DNA of 16,150 bases from an uncultured Comamonadaceae bacterium (GCA_937871735.1 CALMOI010000081.1:1-16150), one strand, 5' to 3'; shown: positions 6,262-13,467, counted from the stretch's first letter. Notes: generated by a model from the letters alone, not told the origin. Translations and numbers: made by a program.

Positions 6262-9057
6262 ATGCCTTTGAGCTGGAATGAGATCAAGACCCGCGCCGCC
6301 ACCTTTGCCCAAGCGTGGGCCGATGCCAGCGATGAACGCGCCCAGGCCCAGGAGTTTTGGCTGGGCTTTTTTGACATCTTTGGCGTGCGCAAGCCGCGTG
6401 TCGCCAGCTTTGAACACGCGGTTAAAAAGTACGGCGGCAAGCAAGGCTTCATCGACCTGTTTTGGCCCGGCACGCTGCTGGTGGAGCACAAGTCGCGCGG
6501 CAAAAGTTTGGAGCGGGCGCACACGCAGGCGTTGGACTACTTTGCGGGACTCAAAGAACGCGACTTGCCGCGCTACGTGCTGGTCAGCGACTTTGCCCGG
6601 CTGCGGCTGTACGACCTGGAGCGCAGTGACGAACCGGTCGAATTCGCGCTGGCCGATCTACCTAAACACATCAAACGCTTTGCCTTTGTGGCGGGCTACC
6701 AAGCGCAAGACATCCGCCCGCAAGACCCCGTCAACCAGCGCGCCGCCGAAAAAATGGGCGCGCTGCACGACGCCCTGAAAGCCAGCGGCTACGACGGCCA
6801 CGCCCTCGAAGTGCTGCTGGTGCGCCTGCTGTTTTGCCTGTTTGCCGACGACACCGGCATCTTTGAGCCCGCGCAAGCCTTTCGTGCCTGGGTTGAAGAG
6901 CGCACCGACCCCGACGGCGCAGACCTTGGCCCCAAGCTGGGCCTGATGTTTCAGGTGCTCAACACGCCCGAGGCCAAACGCAGCGCCAAGCTGGACGAAC
7001 AGTTGCGCGCCTTTCCGTACATCAACGGCGGCCTGTTTGCCGAGACGCTGCCGCTGGCGATGCTCGACAGCGCCATGCGCGAGCAACTGCTGGAATGCTG
7101 CGCGCTGGACTGGAGCAGCATCAGCCCCGCCATCTTTGGTGCGATGTTCCAAAGCATCATGGACGGCAAGGCCCGCCGCAACTTGGGCGCGCATTACACC
7201 AGCGAAGAAAACATTCAAAAGCTCATCAAACCGCTGTTTTTGGATGCGCTGTGGGCCGAATTCCACAAGATCAAGCACCAGCGCAACCGGCTGATGGAGT
7301 TCCACCGCCGCCTGCGCTCGCTCACCTTTTTTGACCCGGCTTGCGGCTGCGGCAACTTTTTGGTCATCACCTACCGCGAGCTGCGGCTGCTGGAGCTGGC
7401 GGTGCTGCGCGCCGCCTATGGCGACGGCCAGCAGCAGCTAGACATCCAAACCCTGGTGGCCGTGGACGTGGATCAATTCCACGGCATCGAGATTGAAGAG
7501 TTCCCCGCCCAAATCGCCCAAGTGGCGATGTGGCTGATAGACCACCAGATGAACCAGCGCGTGGGCGACGAATTCGGGCGCTACTTTGCCCGCATCCCGC
7601 TCAAAAGCTCGCCGCACATCGTGCATGGCAACGCGCTGCAATTGGACTGGACGCAAGTGCTGCCGCCCGAGCGCTGCACTTATGTGCTGGGCAACCCGCC
7701 CTTTGTTGGGGCCAAGTACCTGGACGACGCCCAGCGCGCCGACGTGCAAGCCGTGTTTGCCGACGTGGACAACGGCGGGCTGCTGGACTTGGTGGCGGCG
7801 TGGTACGTCAAAGCCGCGCACTACCTGCGCGCCAGCCTGAGCGCCGGGCAAACGGCAGACACCGCGCCCCGCGTGGCTTTTGTCTCGACCAACAGCATCA
7901 CCCAGGGCGAGCAAGTCGGCGTGCTGTGGGGCTGGCTGCTGGCGCGGGGCGTTCACATCCACTTTGCGCACCGCACCTTTCAGTGGCGCAACGAGGCCAA
8001 GGGCGTGGCGGCGGTGCATTGCGTGATCGTTGGCTTTGGGCTGAACAACCCGACAGACAAAACGCTGTACCTGTACGACGACATCAAGGGCGAGCCGCAC
8101 GCCGTGGCGGCGGGCAACATCAACCCGTATTTGGTCGATGCCGTGGACGTGGTGCTGCCCCGGCGCAGCAAGCCGATGTGCGATGTGCCGAGTATTGGTA
8201 TTGGCAACAAACCCATCGACGGCGGCCATTACCTGTTCACACCGGATGAAAAAGCCGCCTTCTTGGCGAAAGAGCCCAAGGCCGACAAGTTTTTCCGCCG
8301 CTGGATTGGGGCCGAAGAATTCATCAACGGGCTGGAACGCTGGTGCCTGTGGCTGGGCACCGCCAGCCCCGCAGAACTGCGCGCCATGCCGGAAGTCATG
8401 AAACGGGTGCAGGCCGTGCAAGCCGTGCGCACCGCCAGCAAAAGCCCACCCACCCGCAAGCTGGCCGACACGCCCACGCGCTTTCACGTCGAGAACTTTC
8501 CCAAGGGCAATTGGCTGTGCATTCCTGAAGTGTCGTCCGAGCGCCGCAACTTCATTCCGGTCGGGTTTGAGTCGCCCGAAACCCTGGGCAGCAATCTGGT
8601 CAAGGTCATTGGCGATGCCACGCTGTACCACTTCGGCATCCTCACCTCCACCCTGCACAACGCCTGGGTACGCGCCGTCTGCGGGCGACTCAAAAGCGAC
8701 TTTCGCTACTCCGCTGCCATCGTCTACAACAACTTCCCCTGGCCCAACCCCACCGCCGCCCAGCGCAAAGCCATCGAAACCGCCGCCCAAGCTGTTCTGG
8801 ACGCGCGTCTGCAATCGCCCAACTCCACGCTGGCCGATCTGTACGACCCGCTGGTCACGCCGCCCGCGCTGCTCAAAGCCCACCAAAAGCTAGACGCCGC
8901 CGTTGATGCCGCCTATGGCCGCAAAGCCCACAGCTTCGCCAACGAAGCCGAGCGCGTCGCCTTCTTGTTCGAGTGCTACCAACACCTCGCCACGCCCTTG
9001 GCCCCGGCCACGCCCGCCGCCAAAACCAAAGGACGGCGCAAAGCCCATCCGGCCTGA
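6262..9057 (+). CDS. MmeI-family type IIL restriction-modification enzyme (endonuclease + N6-adenine methyltransferase in one chain)
   Basis: At 931 aa it matches MmeI-type enzymes (about 920 aa), which methylate one strand and cut roughly 20 nt away. The N-terminal nuclease has D65-X9-E75-H-K77 (FIDLFWPGTLLVEHKS), the MmeI PD-ExK spacing. A helical connector follows (about 170-300). The methyltransferase has motif X (GAHYTSEENI, from 309), motif I (FFDPACGCGNF, 356-366) and motif IV NPPF (478-481), the form used by adenine-N6 methylases. The target-recognition domain (about 620-825) ends in the family signature LYHFGILTS, then RAVCGRLKSDFRYS and IVYNNFPWP. The C-terminal block (TPPALLKAHQKLDAAVDAAYG) is typical. 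No frameshift or missing catalytic residue is seen. The start ATG has an upstream AGGG. No separate methylase or specificity gene is needed, consistent with its stand-alone position. The recognition sequence is not known; see findings for one predicted base. Confidence 0.93.
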   Translation: MPLSWNEIKTRAATFAQAWADASDERAQAQEFWLGFFDIFGVRKPRVASFEHAVKKYGGKQGFIDLFWPGTLLVEHKSRGKSLERAHTQALDYFAGLKERDLPRYVLVSDFARLRLYDLERSDEPVEFALADLPKHIKRFAFVAGYQAQDIRPQDPVNQRAAEKMGALHDALKASGYDGHALEVLLVRLLFCLFADDTGIFEPAQAFRAWVEERTDPDGADLGPKLGLMFQVLNTPEAKRSAKLDEQLRAFPYINGGLFAETLPLAMLDSAMREQLLECCALDWSSISPAIFGAMFQSIMDGKARRNLGAHYTSEENIQKLIKPLFLDALWAEFHKIKHQRNRLMEFHRRLRSLTFFDPACGCGNFLVITYRELRLLELAVLRAAYGDGQQQLDIQTLVAVDVDQFHGIEIEEFPAQIAQVAMWLIDHQMNQRVGDEFGRYFARIPLKSSPHIVHGNALQLDWTQVLPPERCTYVLGNPPFVGAKYLDDAQRADVQAVFADVDNGGLLDLVAAWYVKAAHYLRASLSAGQTADTAPRVAFVSTNSITQGEQVGVLWGWLLARGVHIHFAHRTFQWRNEAKGVAAVHCVIVGFGLNNPTDKTLYLYDDIKGEPHAVAAGNINPYLVDAVDVVLPRRSKPMCDVPSIGIGNKPIDGGHYLFTPDEKAAFLAKEPKADKFFRRWIGAEEFINGLERWCLWLGTASPAELRAMPEVMKRVQAVQAVRTASKSPPTRKLADTPTRFHVENFPKGNWLCIPEVSSERRNFIPVGFESPETLGSNLVKVIGDATLYHFGILTSTLHNAWVRAVCGRLKSDFRYSAAIVYNNFPWPNPTAAQRKAIETAAQAVLDARLQSPNSTLADLYDPLVTPPALLKAHQKLDAAVDAAYGRKAHSFANEAERVAFLFECYQHLATPLAPATPAAKTKGRRKAHPA

Positions 9058-9133
9058 TCCGGCACTGTTAAGCCTGCGCCAAGCGTCGCGCCCCACAATG
9101 GTCGTCACCACTTTGTTTCACACAGGCAATGCC

Positions 9134-9709
9134 ATGACCACTTTGACCTCGCCCCGCACGCATTACGACCCGCTCAGCCGCGCCTTGCACTGGCTCACGG
9201 CCATCGCGGTGGTGGTGGCTTTTGTGCTGGGGCCAGAGCACTTTGGCCGCTTGATGCGCGACGGCCTCGACCCCGCCACGCGCAGCGACATCGTCTGGCA
9301 CGAGTCGCTGGGTGTGCTGATCTTCACGCTCACGCTGCTGCGCCTGCTGTGGGTGGCGCTGCGGCCAGCGGCCCCGACGTTCGCGCTCACCGGCTGGATG
9401 AACGCAGCTTCCAAACTGACGCACCTGGGCCTGTGGGCGCTGCTGCTGGCGCTGCCGATGACGGCCATCTTGGCCTTGGGCAGCGAAGGCCACCCGCTGA
9501 CGCTGTTGGGCGGCCTGCGCATCAACGAGATGCCACTGATCGCCCAAGCCGCCATCGCCCACTGGGCCGACTGGGGCGAAGTACACGGCCTGCTGGGCGA
9601 TGTGCTGATGTACTTGGCCGGTCTGCACGCCATCGCCGCCATCTACCACCATGTGATCTTGAAAGACGGCGTGCTGCGCTCCATGCTGCCGCCCGGACTG
9701 CTGCGGTGA
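9134..9709 (+). CDS. Cytochrome b561 family membrane haem protein
   Basis: A 191-aa four-helix inner-membrane dihaem cytochrome b of the bacterial CybB/b561 type, which passes electrons between the quinone pool and a partner. Helices lie at about 15-33, 52-74, 97-115 and 148-170. Candidate haem ligands are H19 (SRALHWL), H56 (WHESLG), H151 (EVHGLLG) and H165 (LAGLHAIAAIYHH), in the usual family contexts. I start at ATG 9134, which has AGG 8 nt upstream and gives the standard short N-terminus MTTLTSPRTHYDPLSRALHW; the same frame is open further upstream into the preceding gene. It lies 76 bp after the type IIL gene and 109 bp before the ATPase, between defence modules. No partner enzyme sits next to it. 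Some family members quench superoxide, but nothing here shows the acceptor. Confidence 0.9.
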   Translation: MTTLTSPRTHYDPLSRALHWLTAIAVVVAFVLGPEHFGRLMRDGLDPATRSDIVWHESLGVLIFTLTLLRLLWVALRPAAPTFALTGWMNAASKLTHLGLWALLLALPMTAILALGSEGHPLTLLGGLRINEMPLIAQAAIAHWADWGEVHGLLGDVLMYLAGLHAIAAIYHHVILKDGVLRSMLPPGLLR

Positions 9710-9718
9710 ATCAGCCCC

Positions 9719-9747
9719 TTATTCGCCGCAGAATTTGCGGTGAATAG
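9719..9747. repeat. Hairpin-forming inverted repeat after cytochrome b561
   Basis: ATTCGCCGCA (9721-9730) and TGCGGTGAAT (9736-9745) form a 10-bp stem with one G-T wobble and a 5-nt loop (GAATT); T9720-A9746 extends it. It starts 11 nt after the b561 stop, where a terminator would sit, but no U-tract follows on either strand. The right arm contains GCGGTGAATAG, also found at 4121-4131, and GCGGTGAAT occurs again at 9703-9711 across the b561 stop codon. It could be a weak terminator, an operator for the ATPase-HNH operon, or a repeat element. Confidence 0.55.
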
Positions 9748-9818
9748 CTTGCTGCTGCGCCGCATCCCGCACAGCGCAGGTGCTCTGGCATGATTCGCGG
9801 CTGCTGATGAGGCATTTC

Positions 9819-11138
9819 ATGCCCCAAACACCGATTGAGTCTGACCCCATGCGTATTGACCGCCTGACCCTGCGCCACTTCAAATGCTTTGAGGAGCGCA
9901 CTTTTCAGTTCCACCCCCAATTCAATCTCGTCGTGGGCACCAACGGCACCGGCAAGACCAGTGTGCTCGATGGGCTGGCGGTGGCTATCGGCAGTTGGTT
10001 GCTGGGTATTTTGGGGGAGGACAGCCGTCACATTCGGCCCAGCGACGTGATGCTCGCCAGCCCTCAAAAAGGCGAATGGGTGCGGCGCTTTCCCTGCGAG
10101 GTGGAGGCCCGTGGTGAAGTGCAAGGCCAGCGCTTGCACTGGCAGCGCGCACTCAAATCGCCCGATGGACGCACGACCACCCAAGCCGCCAGTGCCATCA
10201 AGCAGTTGGCCGCGTTGGCCGATGCGGCTGTGCGCCAGGGGCAGTCGGTTGAGTTGCCCTTGATTTCGTACTACGGCACGGGCCGACTGTGGCAAGAGCC
10301 GCGCGAAAAATACCAAGTCACCGATCCGCTGCAAGCCGCTGCCCGCGAAGACCAATCGCGCCTGATGGGCTACACCAACAGCGTCGATCCGCGCTTGTCG
10401 GTGGGGCAGCTCACCCGCTGGATTGCGCGCCAAGCCTGGATCGCTTTTCAGCAAGGCCAGCCCACGCCTGCGTGGAAGGCGGTGCAGCCCGCACTGCTGA
10501 GCTGCATGGAAGAAGCGAGTGACATCTACTTCGATGCCGTCAGCGGCGAAGTCGTGGTGCGCTTGGCCCAGGGCAGGCAGCCTTTTTCCAACCTGAGCGA
10601 CGGCCAGCGCTGCATGTTGGCCTTGGTGGGCGACATCGCCCAAAAAGCCGCCCGCCTGAACCCGCATCTGGGGGCCGGGGTGCTGCGCCAGACTCGCGGC
10701 GTGGTGCTGATCGACGAGCTGGATTTGCACCTGCACCCGCGTTGGCAACGCCGGGTGATTGAGGATTTGCGCCGCACCTTTCCGCTGATCCAGTTCATCT
10801 GCACCACGCACTCGCCGTTTTTGATTCAGGCGCTGCACAGCAGTGAAGAGTTGATGATGCTGGAGGGGCAACCTTCGGGCGAACTGGGGCAGCTTGGCAT
10901 TGAAGACATTGCCCACACCATTCAGGGCATAGCCCACCCCGAAGTGGGTCAGCGCTACGACCAGATGCGCGCCGCTGCCCGCCAGTACCTGGAAACACTG
11001 GAGCAGGCCGCCCTTGCCCCCCAAGAGCAACTGGCCGACTACCGTGAGCGGCTGGCCGCATCCATTGCCCCGTTTGCCGACAACCCCGCTTTCCAGGCGT
11101 TTTTGGAAATGCGCCGCGCTGCACGCCTGGGGGCATAA
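9819..11138 (+). CDS. RecF/SMC-like AAA/ABC ATPase, Septu PtuA-like partner of an HNH nuclease
   Basis: A 439-aa soluble ATPase of the RecF/OLD-like ABC superfamily, predicted to control the nuclease encoded just downstream. The N-terminal strand IDRLTLRHFKCFEERTF is followed by Walker A GTNGTGKT (40-47). An ABC signature-like LSDGQ occurs at 259-263, Walker B VVLIDELDLHLHP at 295-307, and the H-loop TTHSP includes H331. The last ~90 residues are helical and charged. There is no TOPRIM domain, so it is not an OLD nuclease. I choose ATG 9819 because GATGAGG lies 6 nt upstream. An internal ATG at 9849 (MRIDRLTL) is closer to where the family usually begins but has no good ribosome site. The stop is 3 bp before the HNH gene. 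The pairing resembles Septu PtuA/PtuB. The ATPase could instead belong to the uncharacterised COG3950-type group. Confidence 0.85.
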   Translation: MPQTPIESDPMRIDRLTLRHFKCFEERTFQFHPQFNLVVGTNGTGKTSVLDGLAVAIGSWLLGILGEDSRHIRPSDVMLASPQKGEWVRRFPCEVEARGEVQGQRLHWQRALKSPDGRTTTQAASAIKQLAALADAAVRQGQSVELPLISYYGTGRLWQEPREKYQVTDPLQAAAREDQSRLMGYTNSVDPRLSVGQLTRWIARQAWIAFQQGQPTPAWKAVQPALLSCMEEASDIYFDAVSGEVVVRLAQGRQPFSNLSDGQRCMLALVGDIAQKAARLNPHLGAGVLRQTRGVVLIDELDLHLHPRWQRRVIEDLRRTFPLIQFICTTHSPFLIQALHSSEELMMLEGQPSGELGQLGIEDIAHTIQGIAHPEVGQRYDQMRAAARQYLETLEQAALAPQEQLADYRERLAASIAPFADNPAFQAFLEMRRAARLGA

Positions 11139-11141
11139 GCC

Positions 11142-11873
11142 ATGCGCCCCGTGCAACGCGGTGCCAGTCCGCAGGCCGAAGACTTTGCCGATTACCAAGA
11201 GGCCAAACCGGAACTGGTGGCCCGACTAGGTCTGTATTGCAGTTTTTGCGAGCGCCGTATCCCGACCTTGCTGGCGGTGGAACACATCCGCCCCAAGAGC
11301 AAGCATCCGAAGTTAAAGGGGCGGTGGGACAACTTTTTGCTGGCCTGCGTCAATTGCAACTCGACCAAACTCGCCAAGGACATCTCACCGGCGGCCATGC
11401 TGCTGCCCGACCGAGACAACACCTTTGCGGCACTGCGCTACTCGCCGGATGGCAGCGTACAAGCCTCCCCAGCCTTACACGACGCGGGGCTCCAGTCTTT
11501 GGCAGCAGCCACCCTGGCCCTGACGGGCCTGCACCGCCCCGCCTCCAACACCCCCGATGCACAAGGCCAGCAAGTGGCGCTGGATCGCCAATCTCAGCGG
11601 ATGCAGGTTTGGCTGATGGCACAGATCGCACACGACGAATTGGCAGAGGCTCCTGACCATGAACTCTTGCGCCGCAGCATCGTGCGCCATGCCTTGGCCG
11701 AAGGTTTTTTCAGCGTCTGGATGACCGTGTTTGCCGACGATGCCGACATGCGCCAGCGTCTGGTGACCCATTTTCCCGGCACGCAAGGCAGCGGCTGCTT
11801 CGACCCCAGCGATGCCAGCCCGATCAGTCCTGCACCCAACCCAGATGCATTGGCCGACGGCGGCAAGTTCTGA
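11142..11873 (+). CDS. HNH endonuclease, Septu PtuB / TIGR02646-like
   Basis: A 243-aa nuclease paired with the upstream ATPase. Near the N-terminus a zinc-knuckle HNH module is visible: YCSFCERRI (C33, C36), LAVEHIRPKS (E47, H48), then WDNFLLACVNCNSTK (N64, C69, C72, N73). The third catalytic position is Asn rather than His, as in many HNH/HNN enzymes. The remaining ~160 residues have no motif I recognise and end in a helical region. In Septu and in retron-linked ATPase-HNH pairs such a protein is the DNA-cutting or nucleic-acid-degrading effector, held in check or recruited by the ATPase. The gene starts 3 bp after the ATPase stop, with GGGGG about 8 nt upstream, so expression is coupled. 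It converges on the LysR gene with only 2 bp between the stop codons, leaving no room for a separate terminator. Confidence 0.85.
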   Translation: MRPVQRGASPQAEDFADYQEAKPELVARLGLYCSFCERRIPTLLAVEHIRPKSKHPKLKGRWDNFLLACVNCNSTKLAKDISPAAMLLPDRDNTFAALRYSPDGSVQASPALHDAGLQSLAAATLALTGLHRPASNTPDAQGQQVALDRQSQRMQVWLMAQIAHDELAEAPDHELLRRSIVRHALAEGFFSVWMTVFADDADMRQRLVTHFPGTQGSGCFDPSDASPISPAPNPDALADGGKF

Positions 11874-11875
11874 CG

Positions 11876-12838
11876 CTACCCCAACGCCTTCAGCCCCCGG
11901 CTGTGGGCGGCGGCCAGTTCTTTGGCGCTCAACACATAAGCCGGGTTGTTGCCCAATCGCTCCACGGCCAAGTCGATGAAGGCGCGCACGCGGCTGGGTT
12001 GGGCGTTGCGGCTGCCGTAGTAGATGAACAGGCCCATGTGGTCGGCCATGTGGTCCAGCAGCAGGGGCACCAGTCGCCCGGCGCGGATGTGCTCGGCGCA
12101 GGACAGGGTGGCAAGTTGGGCCAGGACTTGGCCGCTCAGGGTGGCTTGCAGTTCGACTTCGGCGTCGTTGGTGGTGAAGCTGGGGGGCATGTCGCGGGTG
12201 ACGATTTCATCGCCCAAGCGGAAAAACCAAGGCAGCAAACGACCCGTGCCGTGGTAGCGAAACAGGCTGCAACGGTGGGTGGCCAGTTCGTCCAGCGTGG
12301 TGGGCACGCCGTGGCGCGCCAAGTAGCTGGGGGCGGCGCAGACCACGATCTGCACGCCCAGCAAGCGCCGAGCGACCAGCCCCTCCTGCGGCGAAACGCC
12401 CATGCGAAAGCCCACATCCACCCGGTCTTGCACCCAGTTGCCGATGCGGTCGTCCAGTTGCACGTCGGGCAGCACGTCGGGGTGGCGCTGGCAGAACTCG
12501 TTGACCACCGGCCACAGCAGCGAGGCAAAGGCCGATTGCGGCCCAACGATGCGCAGCGGCCCGGAGGCTTCATCTTTGGCGCTGCGGGCGCGGGTCAGGG
12601 CGCGTTCCAACGAGGCCAGGGCGGGCTGGGCGGCTTCCAGCAGTTGCTGGCCTTCGTCGGTCAGGGCGAGGTGGCGGGTGGTGCGGTGCAGCAGGCGCAC
12701 GCCCAGGTCGGCTTCGAGCTGGGCCAGCGCTTGGCTGGCGGCTTGGGGGCTCACGCCTTGCGCAGTGGCGGCCCGGCGCAAACTGCCCAGCTCCACGGCT
12801 TTGGCAAAGGTGGCAATGGCACGTAAATGGTTGGACAC
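11876..12838 (-). CDS. LysR-family transcriptional regulator
   Basis: A 320-aa LysR regulator. The N-terminal winged helix-turn-helix (about residues 2-60) reads NHLRAIATFAKAVELGSLRR, then SPQAASQALAQLEADLGVRLL and TDEGQ. The effector-binding domain starts near GPLRIVGPQSAFASLLWPVV. I choose the GTG at 12838, which has AGAGAG upstream and puts the helix-turn-helix at its usual distance from the start. A TTG at 12889 would add 17 atypical residues and overlap the likely operator. The gene is divergent from the molybdoenzyme operon across 145 bp, the standard arrangement for a LysR that controls its neighbour, so it is the probable regulator of iorAB. Its effector is unknown. The convergent HNH gene ends 2 bp away. 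Confidence 0.92.
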   Translation of the reverse strand: MSNHLRAIATFAKAVELGSLRRAATAQGVSPQAASQALAQLEADLGVRLLHRTTRHLALTDEGQQLLEAAQPALASLERALTRARSAKDEASGPLRIVGPQSAFASLLWPVVNEFCQRHPDVLPDVQLDDRIGNWVQDRVDVGFRMGVSPQEGLVARRLLGVQIVVCAAPSYLARHGVPTTLDELATHRCSLFRYHGTGRLLPWFFRLGDEIVTRDMPPSFTTNDAEVELQATLSGQVLAQLATLSCAEHIRAGRLVPLLLDHMADHMGLFIYYGSRNAQPSRVRAFIDLAVERLGNNPAYVLSAKELAAAHSRGLKALG

Positions 12839-12983
12839 GGTGGCTCTCTGAGCGGGCTGATTGTCAATTTTAAGTTGATACTGATTCAATCAATTACCCA
12901 CTAGTTTGCGGATAGCCTGTCGCCTACATTCCAGCCCATACGTCTCAGATTTCAAGCCGTTCTTTTACAGGAGCACGCACCGC
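12839..12983. promoter_or_regulatory. Divergent lysR-iorAB promoter/operator region
   Basis: The centre is A/T-rich against a GC-rich background. Two overlapping dyads are visible: TCAA-N7-TTGA at 12864-12878, the 15-bp size and symmetry expected of a LysR box, and TTGAT-N9-ATCAA at 12875-12893. A plus-strand -35 candidate TTGATA (12875-12880) overlaps both dyads, with only a weak -10 (CACTAG, 12899-12904). This suits autorepression plus effector-dependent control of the molybdoenzyme genes. AGGAG at 12969-12973 is the iorA ribosome site. Confidence 0.5.
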
Positions 12984-13457
12984 ATGACCACCCTCCACAT
13001 CAACGGCCAAGCGCGCCAAGTCGATGCCGACCCCAGCACCCCTATTTTGTGGGCCTTGCGTGACTCGCTGGGCTTGACCGGCACCAAGTTCGGTTGCGGT
13101 ATGGCGCAGTGCGGCGCTTGCACCGTGCATCTGAACGGGCAGGCGATTCGCTCGTGCGTCACGCCGATCTCTGCCGCCGAAGGCCAGAAAATCACCACCA
13201 TCGAGGCCGTGGCTGACGGCTCTGACCGCGTGGGCGCTGCCGTTCACGCCGCTTGGGTCAAGCACGACGTGGCGCAATGCGGCTACTGCCAAAGCGGCCA
13301 GATCATGAGCGCCACATCCTTTTTGAAGTCGCTGCCCAAGGGCAAGCAGCCCAGCGCCGCTGACATCGACGCCGCCATGAGCGGCAACATTTGCCGCTGT
13401 GGCACCTATGCCCGTATCCGCGCCGCCGTGGCCGATGCCGCCAAGGCTCTGGCCTGA
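12984..13457 (+). CDS. iorA: 2Fe-2S small subunit of isoquinoline 1-oxidoreductase-type molybdenum hydroxylase
   Basis: A 157-aa iron-sulfur subunit that carries electrons away from the molybdenum centre of the next gene product. The N-terminal plant-ferredoxin-type cluster is GCGMAQCGAC followed by a later Cys (IRSC). The C-terminal helical domain binds the second 2Fe-2S through QCGYCQSGQ and CRCGTY. Length and order match IorA and related aldehyde/xanthine oxidase small subunits. The ATG at 12984 has AGGAG 10 nt upstream; the frame is open further upstream, but that would add a non-family N-terminus through the operator. It lacks its own export signal, so if the large subunit is Tat-exported this one would travel as a folded partner. 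It is first gene of the operon, 10 bp before the large subunit. The substrate is not proven to be isoquinoline. Confidence 0.92.
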   Translation: MTTLHINGQARQVDADPSTPILWALRDSLGLTGTKFGCGMAQCGACTVHLNGQAIRSCVTPISAAEGQKITTIEAVADGSDRVGAAVHAAWVKHDVAQCGYCQSGQIMSATSFLKSLPKGKQPSAADIDAAMSGNICRCGTYARIRAAVADAAKALA

Positions 13458-13467
13458 AAGGACTGAC

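Noticed and set aside
4478..6271. Plus-strand open frame of about 597 codons
   Set aside because: Antisense to the DUF262 nuclease; low-complexity His/Val/Gln composition and no motifs.
7438..8886. Minus-strand open frame of about 482 codons
   Set aside because: Antisense to the type IIL enzyme, whose catalytic motifs are clear on the plus strand.
4121..9747. Attachment-site direct repeats of an integrated element
   Set aside because: The shared word is only 11 bp, there is no integrase or tRNA gene, and further partial copies exist; kept only as a finding to check.
9711..11198. Minus-strand open frame of about 495 codons
   Set aside because: Antisense to the ATPase with its Walker motifs; composition typical of a complement frame.
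9710..11873. Retron
   Set aside because: The ATPase-HNH pair is of the kind that accompanies some retrons, but no reverse transcriptase frame or msr/msd-like RNA is present in the neighbouring DNA.
12839..12889. Longer LysR start at a TTG codon
   Set aside because: It adds 17 residues not seen in the family and overlaps the probable operator; the GTG at 12838 fits better.
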